DNA from: Rhodosalinus sp041365695
Lineage (GTDB): Bacteria; Pseudomonadota; Alphaproteobacteria; Rhodobacterales; Rhodobacteraceae
DNA length: 64,000 nucleotides
NCBI RefSeq assembly: GCF_041365695.1
Contig: NZ_JBGFSJ010000007.1
Span: 124,001-188,000, forward strand
Direction: 5' to 3'
The translations under genes and the position numbers were made by a program. Below the pieces are notes generated by a model. The model saw nothing but the letters and a program-made list of their open reading frames with translations, did not search any database and was not told the origin of the DNA. Numbering within the stretch: the stretch's first letter is position 1; each line of letters opens with the position of its first letter. Positions 9,092-16,895 of this stretch are shown here, one piece after another.

Positions 9092-9936
9092 AGCCCGCCA
9101 TACCCCTGCCGCAGGAGCTCGCAAAGCGCGTCGGCCACCTCGGGGGTCGCGGTCGGGTTCCGGTAAAGGTTGATCTTCTGCACGCCGAGATCGGGCAGCG
9201 TGCCCGGGGGCAGGCATTCCAGGTGCCCGGGCTCGGTGCCCTCGAGCATGGTCGTCACCGCGAGATCGGCACTCACCGTGGCCTCGATCGTGCGGTCGGA
9301 ATCCGACTCCACCGCCATCTCCCAGGGGATGCCGGCCGCGTCGAGCCGCGCGATGTCGCCACGACGGAACGTGCAGTGGCGGCAATAGCCCAGCCGCAGC
9401 GGCCGCGACCGCGCCGCGCTGCCGCCCGGCGCGCCGACCCAGCGCAACGGAACCTCGCGCAGCGTCTCGGCGCCCGCGTCGGCCCGCGCCTCGGTCGTCA
9501 GGATCAAATCGCACGCGCCGCGCGCGAGCATGTCCTTCAGCATATCGGTGTAAAGCGACAGAAGCTGCACCTTCACGCGCGGGAAATCGGTGGCGAACCG
9601 GCGCAGCACCTGCGGGATCACCGGGTTCACGATGTCGAGCGGCACGCCGAGCACGATCTCGCCCTCGAACGCCTTGTGGGTCAGGCGGCTGAACGCCTCG
9701 TCATTGGTTTCCACCATGCGCCGCGCGTAGCCCAGAAGCTGCTCGCCCGCACCGGTCAGCGCGACCCCCCGGCCCGACCGCTCTAGGACGGCAAGGCCCA
9801 GAACCTCCTCGAGGCGCTTGAGCTGCATGGAGACGGCCGATTGCGTCAGGTTCAAAAGTCCCGCCGCCCGTGTCACGCCGCCGGTTTCGGCCACCGCGAC
9901 GAAGGAGCGCAGAACGCCGATGTCCAGGTTCCGCAT
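9088..9936 (-). CDS. LysR-family transcriptional regulator
   Basis: A 282-residue regulator with a winged HTH at residues about 5-65 ('AAGLLNLTQSAVSMQLKRLE' contains the recognition helix) and a LysR substrate-binding domain behind it ('EGEIVLGVPLDIVNPVIP' onward). The ATG at 9936 has an AGGAG six bases upstream on the minus strand and is preferred over the TTG at 9939. It is transcribed away from a DUF1127 gene; this LysR/DUF1127 pairing is common in alphaproteobacteria and suggests that the DUF1127 gene is a target. Ligand unknown. Confidence 0.91.
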   Translation of the reverse strand: MRNLDIGVLRSFVAVAETGGVTRAAGLLNLTQSAVSMQLKRLEEVLGLAVLERSGRGVALTGAGEQLLGYARRMVETNDEAFSRLTHKAFEGEIVLGVPLDIVNPVIPQVLRRFATDFPRVKVQLLSLYTDMLKDMLARGACDLILTTEARADAGAETLREVPLRWVGAPGGSAARSRPLRLGYCRHCTFRRGDIARLDAAGIPWEMAVESDSDRTIEATVSADLAVTTMLEGTEPGHLECLPPGTLPDLGVQKINLYRNPTATPEVADALCELLRQGYGGL

Positions 9937-10055
9937 CAATCACTCCTGTTGATCTGATTATTCAAAAACATTCGTTTCCAATATTCTTTGGGCGCCCCTA
10001 CATCAACCCTTGAAATCACACCGACCCCTTTGATCACGAAACAAGGATGACACTC
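9937..10055. promoter_or_regulatory. Divergent promoter region between LysR and DUF1127 genes
   Basis: A 119-base AT-rich gap between two divergent start codons in an otherwise very GC-rich window. It contains the motif ATTC three times in about 30 bases (starting near 9960, 9970 and 9981), with 'ATTCAAAAACATTC' reading as a GAAT-type direct repeat on the other strand. Such spaced repeats are plausible LysR contact sites, but no T-N11-A box was assigned with certainty. Confidence 0.5.
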
Positions 10056-10265
10056 ATGCACTCCGAAACCACGCTGGGGCGTGCGCGTCCCGCCCCGCGC
10101 ATCCGCCTGGCCCGGCTTGGCGACATGTTCGCACTCGCCCGTCAGCGCCGCGCGCTGGCCAAGCTCGACGCAAGCCGGCTGAGGGACATCGGCCTCACCC
10201 GCGATGAGGCGCTGGCGGAGGCCTGCCGCCCGATCTGGGACGTGCCGGCGTATTGGCGGCGCTGA
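10056..10265 (+). CDS. DUF1127 domain protein
   Basis: A 69-residue basic protein. The C-terminal DUF1127 motif is clear: 'ALAKLDASRLRDIGLTRDEA' is followed by a proline/aromatic-rich end with 'WDVPAYWRR'. The ATG at 10056 has AAGGA eight bases upstream; an ATG at 10047 is directly abutted by that sequence and is less likely. Members of this family act as small cytoplasmic proteins in stress, phosphate/carbon metabolism and RNA-binding contexts in other alphaproteobacteria; the exact role here is unknown. Divergent from a LysR gene. Confidence 0.85.
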   Translation: MHSETTLGRARPAPRIRLARLGDMFALARQRRALAKLDASRLRDIGLTRDEALAEACRPIWDVPAYWRR

Positions 10266-10413
10266 AACGGGGCACGGCGTCGCATATCGCGCGATCCAGC
10301 ACCGGAAAACCTTGAAAACTGCCCCTGTCCTACCGATATTCTCCGTGAGGACCGCTGCCCGCGTGCATGCGGTTGCGTCTCAGCAGGGATCTTGGACGGA
10401 GGCTTGACGGAAA

Positions 10414-11187
10414 ATGGCTGAATACAACACGATGCGGACGGCGACCGGTGTCCGCAGCGCGGAAATCGACGCGGGGCTGCGCGCCCACATGAACAAGGTC
10501 TACGGCACCATGTCCGTGGGCATGCTCATCACCGCGCTGGCCGCCTGGGCGATTTCGGGTCTCGCGACGACGACCGAGCCGACGGGCGTCATGCTCCGCG
10601 AGGGCGAGTACCTGACCGGTCTCGGGCAGGCGATCTACATGTCGCCGCTGCGCTGGGTCATCATGCTCGCGCCGCTGGCATTCATCTTCTTCGGCTGGGG
10701 CTCGCTCCTGCGCCGCGCGCCCGCGGCGGCGGTACAACTGGCCTTCTTCGGCTTCGCTGCACTGATCGGGCTGTCGCTCAGCTCGATCTTCCTGGTGTTC
10801 ACGTCCTACTCGATCACGCAGACCTTCCTCGTGACCGCGATCGCCTTCGCGGGCCTCTCGCTCTGGGGCTACACCACGAAGCGGGACCTGTCGGGCTGGG
10901 GATCGTTCCTGGTGATGGGCGTGATCGGCCTGATCGTGGCCATGGTCATCAACATCTTCCTGCAGTCGCCCGCGATGATGTTCGCGATCTCGGCGCTCGG
11001 CGTGCTGATCTTCGCCGGCCTGACGGCGTTCCACACGCAGGAGATCAAGAGCACCTACGTCGCGCACGCCGCGCATGGCGATCAGGACTGGCTGGACAAG
11101 GCGGCCTATGACGGGGCGCTCGCGCTCTACATCAGCTTCCTGAACATGTTCCAGTTCCTGCTCATGTTCATGGGCCAGCAGGAATAA
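10414..11187 (+). CDS. Bax inhibitor-1/YccA family membrane protein
   Basis: A 257-residue inner-membrane protein with seven hydrophobic segments, matching the BI-1/YccA (TMBIM) family. Family features include the N-terminal cytoplasmic part followed by 'HMNKVYGTMSVGMLITALAAW' split across helix 1 and the late 'AYDGALALYISFLNMFQFLL' region with the conserved acidic residue. In E. coli YccA modulates FtsH proteolysis and in other organisms homologues act as Ca2+ leak channels; which applies here is not known. It is followed by a strong intrinsic terminator, so it is probably monocistronic. Confidence 0.92.
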   Translation: MAEYNTMRTATGVRSAEIDAGLRAHMNKVYGTMSVGMLITALAAWAISGLATTTEPTGVMLREGEYLTGLGQAIYMSPLRWVIMLAPLAFIFFGWGSLLRRAPAAAVQLAFFGFAALIGLSLSSIFLVFTSYSITQTFLVTAIAFAGLSLWGYTTKRDLSGWGSFLVMGVIGLIVAMVINIFLQSPAMMFAISALGVLIFAGLTAFHTQEIKSTYVAHAAHGDQDWLDKAAYDGALALYISFLNMFQFLLMFMGQQE

Positions 11188-11213
11188 GCCCGATCGTTTA
11201 ACGGAAACGCGCG

Positions 11214-11244
11214 AGGGGCCGGTCATCAGACCGGCCCCTTTTTC
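11214..11244 (+). terminator. Rho-independent terminator after the YccA-family gene
   Basis: A perfect 10-bp stem (AGGGGCCGGT at 11214-11223 with ACCGGCCCCT at 11230-11239), a 6-base loop CATCAG and a run of T from 11240 form a classic intrinsic terminator 26 bases after the stop codon. Confidence 0.92.
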
Positions 11245-11270
11245 GTGCCGCGAGCGCGGCGGGACCGCCG

Positions 11271-11960
11271 TCACACCGCCATGTGGAAGATCCGCCCGAC
11301 GCCCGCCGTGACCGCCATCGCCAGCCCACCCCAGAGCAGCACGCGGATCACCGCCCGTCCCACTGGCGCACCGCCCGCCAGGGCGCCCGCGGCGCCGAGA
11401 AGCGCGAGCGCGACAAGCGTCACCGCGGCCACCATGCCCAGCGCGGCACCGCCCTGAGGCGCGAGGACCGCGGCCCCGAGCGGCAGGCCGGCCCCGATCG
11501 CGAAGGCCGCCGCCGACGCCACAGCCGCACGCAACGGTTCGGGCGGCGCCGAATAGCTCAGGCCCAGTTCCTCGCGCGCATGGGCGTCGAGCGCGTCGTG
11601 ATCGGTCATCTGCCGCGCGACCTCCACCGCGAGATCCTCCGCCACGCCGCGCGCCTCGAGCCCGCCGGCAAGCTCTTCCAGCTCGTAGTCGGGATCCTGC
11701 GCCAGCGCGCGGCGTTCACGCTCGAGATCGGCGGCCTCCGAGTCCGACTGCGCGGCGACCGACACGTATTCGCCCGCCGCCATCGAGAACGCCCCCGCCG
11801 TAAGCCCCGCGAGGCCCGTCAACAGAACCGCGGGACGGTCCATGCCGGCCGCGAGCACGCCCACGAGAAGGCTCGCGGTCGAGACGATGCCGTCATTCGC
11901 GCCCAGCACCGCCGCGCGCAACCAGCCGGTCCGGGTGACGTAGTGACCTTCCTTCGGCAT
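11271..11960 (-). CDS. VIT/CCC1-family transporter
   Basis: A 229-residue membrane protein of the VIT1/CCC1 (vacuolar iron transporter) family. Family marks are 'RAAVLGANDGIVSTASLLVG' at the N terminus, 'GAFSMAAGEYVSVAAQSD' in helix 2 and an acidic/charged cytosolic stretch with 'ERERRALAQDP' that forms the metal-binding region. Three further hydrophobic segments follow. It likely moves Fe2+ or Mn2+ out of the cytoplasm. ATG start at 11960. It stands alone between the YccA gene (convergent) and rpmG. Confidence 0.9.
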   Translation of the reverse strand: MPKEGHYVTRTGWLRAAVLGANDGIVSTASLLVGVLAAGMDRPAVLLTGLAGLTAGAFSMAAGEYVSVAAQSDSEAADLERERRALAQDPDYELEELAGGLEARGVAEDLAVEVARQMTDHDALDAHAREELGLSYSAPPEPLRAAVASAAAFAIGAGLPLGAAVLAPQGGAALGMVAAVTLVALALLGAAGALAGGAPVGRAVIRVLLWGGLAMAVTAGVGRIFHMAV

Positions 11961-12000
11961 CGCTGTCTTTACTGCAACTCAATCGCGACGGGGCTGATAC

Positions 12001-12029
12001 GAAAAGGGCCACGCGCGCGGCGTGGCCCC
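12001..12029 (-). terminator. Rho-independent terminator of rpmG
   Basis: Read on the minus strand, a 9-bp stem (12020-12028 with 12006-12014, GCGTGGCCC type) and 5-base loop are followed by TTTT (12002-12005). It lies 26 bases after the rpmG stop codon. Confidence 0.88.
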
Positions 12030-12054
12030 TGGTCTCTTCGGTGGTCGGCTCAGA

Positions 12055-12222
12055 TCACTTGATCTTGCCTTCCTTGTATTCGACATGCTTGCGCGCCACC
12101 GGATCGAATTTCCGGATGGTGAACTTCTCGGTCATGGTGCGGGCGTTCTTCTTCGTGACGTAGAAATGCCCGGTCCCCGCCGTGGAGTTCAGGCGGATCT
12201 TGATGGTCGTCGGCTTCGCCAT
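12055..12222 (-). CDS. rpmG: 50S ribosomal protein L33
   Basis: A 55-residue basic ribosomal protein. It begins 'MAKPTTIKIRLNSTAGTG' and continues with 'YVTKKNARTMTEK' and the ending 'KHVEYKEGKIK', as in alphaproteobacterial L33. The zinc-binding cysteines found in some L33 versions are absent, as expected for this Cys-minus (zinc-independent) form. Encoded alone between a VIT gene and rnpB and followed by an intrinsic terminator. Confidence 0.96.
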   Translation of the reverse strand: MAKPTTIKIRLNSTAGTGHFYVTKKNARTMTEKFTIRKFDPVARKHVEYKEGKIK

Positions 12223-12353
12223 GGTCCTACTCCTGCAACGGAGGGCGAGCCCCCGTGGAATTCCTGAAGCCCGCCTTTTACCGGCGCGGCCCGTCGTGTC
12301 AACCGGAATCCCGGCGCCTGACGACAGCCGGGACATCGGGCCGGAAAACTTGC

Positions 12354-12731
12354 GCGGAGGGCCTGTAAGCCGGATTTTGTCCAGGGGCGCGAGCGCCCCC
12401 TGGATGGCCATTCATCTGGACGCGCGGTTGCCCGCGCGCCTCGAGCTGCCAACCCGGACCTCTGGGCCGAAGCGCGCCCTGCGGGGGATCGCCCCGCGCG
12501 AGGTCCCTATTCGGCATTGCTCCCGGTGGGGCTTGCCATGCGGCCGCCGTTGCCGGAGGCCCGGTGGGCTCTTACCCCACCGTTTCACCCTCACCCGCGT
12601 CGGACGCGGGCAGTCTGTTCTCTGTGGCGCTATCCGTCGGGTTGCCCCGCCCGGGCGTTACCCGGCACCGTCGCTTCCTGGAGTCCGGACTTTCCTCGAC
12701 CCCGAGGGGCCGCGGCCATCCGGCCCTCCGC
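12354..12731 (-). ncRNA. rnpB: RNase P RNA, bacterial type A
   Basis: The catalytic RNA that matures tRNA 5' ends. Read on the minus strand it starts with helix P1 (GCGGAGGGCC, 12731-12722), whose complement GGCCCTCCGC closes the 3' end at 12363-12354. The near-universal conserved block GAGGAAAGTCCGGACTCC follows P1; further on come the GGTGAAACGGTGGGGTAAG segment and, near the 3' end, GACAAAATCCGGCTTACAGG. The length of about 378 nt fits alphaproteobacterial type A RNAs. The exact mature ends may differ by a few bases. It sits between rpmG and an amidase gene on the same strand. Confidence 0.95.
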
Positions 12732-12764
12732 GCCACGTGGAAATAGGCACGCGCGCGCCGCCGG

Positions 12765-13481
12765 TCAATCCCCACCCAGGCAGGGCCAGCCCGCGGCGAG
12801 CCCCGCCATCATCGCGCGGTCGGCTGCGCCGACGGGTCCGCGCCCCCAGGGCCGGAACCGCAGACGAAAGGCATCGCACACAAGCGTTTCCGCGTCCTCG
12901 GTCGTGCCGGCCCAGCGGTAGCCCGCGCGCCGGGCGTCGGCCAGGAAATCGCCGGGCGCGGCCGGCGCCGGCCAGACGGCGAGCCCCCCGCGCGCCAGCC
13001 GCCGCCAGTCGAATCTCGGGCCCGGATCGATCTTCCGCCCCAGCGCGATGTCGGAGTGGCCCAACACGCGCTCGGGCGGGATCGCCCAGCGCGCCATCAC
13101 CCCCGCGAGAAGATGCTCCAACGCCGTCATCTGGGCCGCGGCGAAGGGATGATCGCCCCGGTTGGCAAGCTCGATCCCGATGGAGCGCGAGTTCACGTCA
13201 TCCACGTCGCCCCAGGCCCCCGCGCCCGCATGCCACGCCCGCGCCTCCTCGGCCACGAGTTGCCAGACCGCGCCGTCCGCCCCGAGAAGATAATGCGCCG
13301 AAACCTCCGGCCCCGGCTCGCAAAGCCGCTCGAGCGCGGCCGCGGCACCCTCCATCGCCGTGTAGTGCAGGATCACCATGTCGGGCCGCGCGCCATCGCG
13401 GCGCGGCCCGAAATTGGGCGACGGATGCCAGCGCGGCGCGCTCAGTCGCGCACGGCCGCCCGGAACGGCGCGGGAGTCCAT
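12765..13481 (-). CDS. N-acetylmuramoyl-L-alanine amidase (AmpD/AmiD type)
   Basis: A 238-residue zinc amidase (Amidase_2/PGRP fold) that cleaves the muramyl-L-Ala bond of (anhydro)muropeptides. Visible family blocks are 'PDMVILHYTAMEG' (first zinc His), 'EVSAHYLLGADGAVWQL', 'AWHAGAG', 'SIGIELANRGDHPF' (Glu) and 'VLGHSDIALGRKIDPG' (second zinc His and Asp). No signal peptide is seen, so a cytoplasmic AmpD-like recycling role is more likely than a periplasmic one. The ATG at 13481 makes a 40-bp overlap with the upstream lipoprotein gene; no better start codon was found. Confidence 0.88.
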   Translation of the reverse strand: MDSRAVPGGRARLSAPRWHPSPNFGPRRDGARPDMVILHYTAMEGAAAALERLCEPGPEVSAHYLLGADGAVWQLVAEEARAWHAGAGAWGDVDDVNSRSIGIELANRGDHPFAAAQMTALEHLLAGVMARWAIPPERVLGHSDIALGRKIDPGPRFDWRRLARGGLAVWPAPAAPGDFLADARRAGYRWAGTTEDAETLVCDAFRLRFRPWGRGPVGAADRAMMAGLAAGWPCLGGD

Positions 13482-14149
13482 GCGCAGGCATAGCCGTCAC
13501 CGTCGGGATCGAGCCCGCGCGGATCGCGCTCGGGCCCGCCCCGGGCGAGGAAGTCCGCCTGCGCCCTGTCGGAAGAGGCGTACTCGGCGCAGTTACGCCG
13601 GAACCGGGCCTCGGCATTGATCCCGGCCCTGCTCCAGACGCGCGTGCCCACGGGATGGGTGGTTTGCAGCGCGAAGGCCACGACATTGGGCTCACGCGCG
13701 CCCGGTCTTTCCGGCAGCGCCTCGGGCTGGATGACCTGATACTGGGCCTGCGCACGGGCAAGCCGCTCCGCGTCGCTCTCGATGCCGCGGCGTTCCGAGA
13801 CGGCCTCGAAGTCGTTCTCGTCCGATAGCCCCGGATTGTTCACGACGACCGGCGGCGGGTTCGACGGAGACGCCTGCATCGGATCCTCGCGCGCGCTGCG
13901 CGGCGGTGCCGCGGCGGCCTCCCCGGATGCGCCGGGCTCGGCCAGCGCGGCCCTTGCGGCGTCGAGCGGGCTTTCGGCGGCGGCCGGCGGACGCACCGTG
14001 ACGGGCGCCTCCAGCGCCGCGTCGCGCGCTGCGCGCCGCGCCTCGTAGACATCGTAATCGTCGAAACCCGGTCCGCTGTCGGGCACCGCCGGGGAACACG
14101 CCGCAAGGGCCGAAAGCCCCAGCGCGACTGCAAACGCACGCACCATCAT
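13442..14149 (-). CDS. Lipoprotein with C-terminal excalibur-like motif
   Basis: A 235-residue putative lipoprotein. The N terminus is a short signal peptide with lipobox 'LSALAAC' (Cys at about residue 18). A long Ala/Pro/Glu-rich low-complexity part follows (about 45-100). The C-terminal part holds a cysteine near 'RRNCAEYASS' and then 'DPRGLDPDGDGYACAW', an excalibur-like DxDxDGxxC calcium-binding pattern found at the ends of secreted proteins. The function is unknown. Start is at one of two adjacent ATG codons (14149 or 14146). It overlaps the amidase gene, hinting at a shared cell-envelope role. Confidence 0.75.
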   Translation of the reverse strand: MMVRAFAVALGLSALAACSPAVPDSGPGFDDYDVYEARRAARDAALEAPVTVRPPAAAESPLDAARAALAEPGASGEAAAAPPRSAREDPMQASPSNPPPVVVNNPGLSDENDFEAVSERRGIESDAERLARAQAQYQVIQPEALPERPGAREPNVVAFALQTTHPVGTRVWSRAGINAEARFRRNCAEYASSDRAQADFLARGGPERDPRGLDPDGDGYACAWTPAPFRAAVRD

Positions 14150-14179
14150 CAGCCCTGCCTCATCTCGCCGGCGTCGACG

Positions 14180-15664
14180 CTACCACCATTTCGACGGCTT
14201 CGCCACAAACCCCGCGGCCCGCTCCAGCGCGAAGGCCGCGTTCAGAAGCTCGCCTTCCTCCCAGGGCCGCCCGATGAGCTGAAGCCCGAGCGGCAACCCC
14301 TTGGAATCGAGGCCCGCGGGCACCGAGATGCCCGGAAGCCCGGCCAGGTTCACCGTGACCGTGAAGACGTCGTTGAGATACATCTGCACCGGATCCGCCT
14401 CGGCCATCTCGCCGATGCCGAAGGCGGCAGACGGGGTGGCCGGCGTCAGGATCGCGTCCACGCCCGCGTCGAAGACCTGCTCGAAGTCGCGCTTGATGAG
14501 CGTGCGCACCTTGCGCGCGCGGTTGTAATAGGCGTCGTAGAAGCCCGCCGAAAGGACATAGGTGCCCACCATCACCCGGCGCTTCACCTCGGCGCCGAAG
14601 CCCTCGGCGCGGGTCTTCTCGTACATGTCGACGATGCCGTCGCCCTGAGCGAGCCTGGCGCGGTAGCCGTAGCGCACACCGTCGTAGCGCGCGAGATTCG
14701 ACGACGCCTCGGCGGGGGCGATGACGTAGTAGGCGGGCAGCGCGTATTTCGTGTGCGGCAGCGTGATGTCGCGCACCTCCGCGCCCGCGTCGCGCAGCAT
14801 CTCCGCGCCGCGGGCCCAGAGCGCCTCGATTTCCTCCGGCATCCCCTCCATGCGGTATTCACGCGGGATGCCGATCACCTTGCCCTTCACGTCGCCCGTG
14901 AGCATCGCCTCGAAATCGGGCACCGCGCGCTCGGCCGAGGTGGAATCCTTCGGATCGTGCCCCGCCATGGCCTGCAGCATGATCGCCGCGTCGCGCACCG
15001 TCTTGGTCATCGGCCCGGCCTGGTCAAGCGAGGAGGCGAAGGCCACGATCCCCCAGCGCGAGCAGCGCCCGTAGGTGGGCTTGAGGCCCACGATCCCGGT
15101 GAACGCCGCAGGCTGGCGGATCGAGCCGCCGGTATCGGTGCCGGTGGCCGCGAGGCAGAGATCGGCCGCCACCGCCGCCGCGGACCCGCCCGAAGAGCCG
15201 CCAGGGGTGAGCTCGCGCTCGTCCACCTTCCAGGGGTTCACCGCGGGCCCGTAGACCGAGGTCTCGTTGGAGCTGCCCATGGCGAACTCGTCCATGTTGA
15301 GCTTGCCCAGCATCACCGCGCCGGCCTCGCGCAGCCGCGCCGTCACGGTGCTCTCGTATTCCGGGCGAAATCCGTCGAGGATCCGGCTCGCCGCCTGGCT
15401 GGCCACGCCCTCGGTGCAGAAGAGATCCTTGATGCCGACGGGCACGCCGCACATCGCTGGCGCCTCGCCGGCGGCAAGGCGCGCATCCGCGGCGCGCGCC
15501 CGCTCGAGCGCGATCTCCGGCGTCATGTGCGCCACCGCGCCCAGCGCACCCGCCCCCTCCATCGCCGAAAGACACGCCTCGGCGAGCGCGACGCTCGTGA
15601 CCTCGCCCGCCCGCAGCTTGTCGCGGGCCTCCGCTATCGTCAGCGCGTTGAGATCCGTCATCAT
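14180..15664 (-). CDS. gatA: Asp-tRNA(Asn)/Glu-tRNA(Gln) amidotransferase subunit A
   Basis: A 494-residue amidase-signature enzyme, the glutaminase subunit of GatCAB that amidates Glu-tRNA(Gln) and Asp-tRNA(Asn). The Ser-cis-Ser-Lys triad is visible: Lys in 'GVPVGIKDLFC', Ser pairs in 'TPGGSSGGSAAAVAADL' and 'TGTDTGGSIRQPA'. The start is one of two consecutive ATG codons at 15664/15661 that overlap the gatC stop, so translation is coupled. gatB is not in the window, which is common in this group. Confidence 0.96.
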   Translation of the reverse strand: MMTDLNALTIAEARDKLRAGEVTSVALAEACLSAMEGAGALGAVAHMTPEIALERARAADARLAAGEAPAMCGVPVGIKDLFCTEGVASQAASRILDGFRPEYESTVTARLREAGAVMLGKLNMDEFAMGSSNETSVYGPAVNPWKVDERELTPGGSSGGSAAAVAADLCLAATGTDTGGSIRQPAAFTGIVGLKPTYGRCSRWGIVAFASSLDQAGPMTKTVRDAAIMLQAMAGHDPKDSTSAERAVPDFEAMLTGDVKGKVIGIPREYRMEGMPEEIEALWARGAEMLRDAGAEVRDITLPHTKYALPAYYVIAPAEASSNLARYDGVRYGYRARLAQGDGIVDMYEKTRAEGFGAEVKRRVMVGTYVLSAGFYDAYYNRARKVRTLIKRDFEQVFDAGVDAILTPATPSAAFGIGEMAEADPVQMYLNDVFTVTVNLAGLPGISVPAGLDSKGLPLGLQLIGRPWEEGELLNAAFALERAAGFVAKPSKWW

Positions 15665-15948
15665 TCCACCACCTTGGGCACGGCGAAGAACCCTTCGCGC
15701 GCGTCGGGCGCGTTGGCGAGGACCTTCTCGGACATGCCGCCGTCGGTCACCGCGTCCTCGCGACGCCTCAGCCGCATGGGCGTGACGCTCACCATTGGCT
15801 CCACGCCCTCCACATCGACCTCGCCCAGCTCCTCGATGAAGCGCAGGATCCGGTTGAACTCGTCCGCGAGCGCCGGCAGATCCTCCTCCTCGACGCGGAT
15901 GCGGGCCAGATGCGCCACATGGGCGGCGGTGCGGGTGTCGATGGACAT
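15661..15948 (-). CDS. gatC: Asp-tRNA(Asn)/Glu-tRNA(Gln) amidotransferase subunit C
   Basis: A 95-residue accessory subunit that wraps around GatA and GatB. It begins 'MSIDTRTAAHVAHLARIRVE' and shows the family's 'FNRILRFIEELGEVDVEGVE', 'LRRREDAVTDG' and final 'EGFFAVPKVVE'. ATG at 15948. It overlaps the downstream gatA by the stop/start ATGA arrangement. Confidence 0.96.
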   Translation of the reverse strand: MSIDTRTAAHVAHLARIRVEEEDLPALADEFNRILRFIEELGEVDVEGVEPMVSVTPMRLRRREDAVTDGGMSEKVLANAPDAREGFFAVPKVVE

Positions 15949-15980
15949 CGTCGGCGCTCCCTTTCGGACTGCCCCGCCGT

Positions 15981-16643
15981 TTAGCGCGGGGCCCGGTGGC
16001 CCGCAAGCATGTGCCGGCGATAGACCTCGATCATCCACCCCAGCATGACCGCGTTCAGGACATGCCACATGAAATGCGTGCCCACGGGCACCGCCGGGCA
16101 GAGCGCCATGTCGGCCGTGCGGAAGCCGAGCGACAGCACCAGCACCCCCGCGCCGAGCGTCAGCCCGCGCGCCGTCTCCGGCGCGCGGCGCCGCAGCGCC
16201 CAGGCATAGGCCAGGATCAGCACCGGCACCGGCGCGTAGCCCGCCGAGGAGCCGAGCCCTGGAACCATCTGGAAGAGCGGTACGGTGGCGGCGGCATAGG
16301 GAAAGAAGGCCGCCACCCCGAGACCCGACCAGAGCCGCGACAGCCCCCAGTAATGCCGATTCGCCGCGTAGATGTAGATCAGGATGAAGAGCAGGATAGG
16401 AACGACGTCGGCAAGCGCCGACCAGGCCTGCGCGTGGGTGTGGAAAAGATAGCTCCCGACCCCGATCGCCGCGAGCACCCAGACCAGCGCCATGGCGAGC
16501 GGCAGGCCCTCCCCGCGAACACGCCGCCACATCACGAAGGCCGCGACCAGGAACGCCGCGTTGGTGACCGCGTTCACCGGCTCGGCCCAGTAGCCCGCGT
16601 CGAGCCGCTCGCAGTAGGCGTCGATCTGCCGTGTCCAGTCCAT
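15981..16643 (-). CDS. Ceramidase-domain (CREST superfamily) membrane protein
   Basis: A 220-residue integral membrane protein with about seven helices that fits the alkaline ceramidase family (PF05875, CREST hydrolases). The catalytic pattern of this family is visible: 'EPVNAVTNAAF' near the N terminus, the Ser/His block 'GSYLFHTHAQAWSALADV' with a following Asp, and the late His pair in 'VGTHFMWHVLNA'. The ATG at 16643 gives the N-terminal 'MDWTRQIDAYCERLD', typical for bacterial members. Substrate in bacteria lacking classic sphingolipids is uncertain; an amide-linked lipid is the natural guess. It stands 32 bases from gatC on the same strand. Confidence 0.82.
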   Translation of the reverse strand: MDWTRQIDAYCERLDAGYWAEPVNAVTNAAFLVAAFVMWRRVRGEGLPLAMALVWVLAAIGVGSYLFHTHAQAWSALADVVPILLFILIYIYAANRHYWGLSRLWSGLGVAAFFPYAAATVPLFQMVPGLGSSAGYAPVPVLILAYAWALRRRAPETARGLTLGAGVLVLSLGFRTADMALCPAVPVGTHFMWHVLNAVMLGWMIEVYRRHMLAGHRAPR

Positions 16644-16705
16644 GCCCGTCCCTCCGCCGCCGTCACCGTGGCAAGCTAAGCGCGGCGCCTCCCGCGTCCA
16701 ACCGC

Positions 16706-16785
16706 GCACACCCCCTTCTTCTTGGAAGAAATACTCCGGGGGAGGCCGCGCCCCCGGGGCGCGGGCGGGGGCAGCGCCCCCAAGG
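16706..16785. repeat. Rhodobacterales-type intergenic hairpin element
   Basis: The gap between the ceramidase-like and UPF0173 genes holds TTCTTC-TTG-GAAGAA (16716-16730), then ATACTCCGGGGGAGG, a C/G-rich inverted segment, and GGGGGC-AGC-GCCCCC (16767-16781). Sequences of this general form, a TTCTTCTTGG..GAAATA stretch followed by G5CnnnGC5, are familiar from many intergenic spaces of Roseobacter-group genomes. The copy seen here is single; only a genome-wide comparison would prove repetition. Confidence 0.55.
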
Positions 16786-16895
16786 CCCGCATGGCCGCGC
16801 GCGCCACGCGCGTGCTCCGCCCTGACACGCGGCGCTTTCCCTCGCCGCCCGCGATGCTAGGCTCGCTAAACACATTCAACGCGCGGAGGAGACCG

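Noticed and set aside
12182..13828. A long plus-strand frame covering the rnpB region.
   Set aside because: The minus strand here is RNase P RNA with conserved blocks and closing P1 helix, followed by the amidase and lipoprotein genes.
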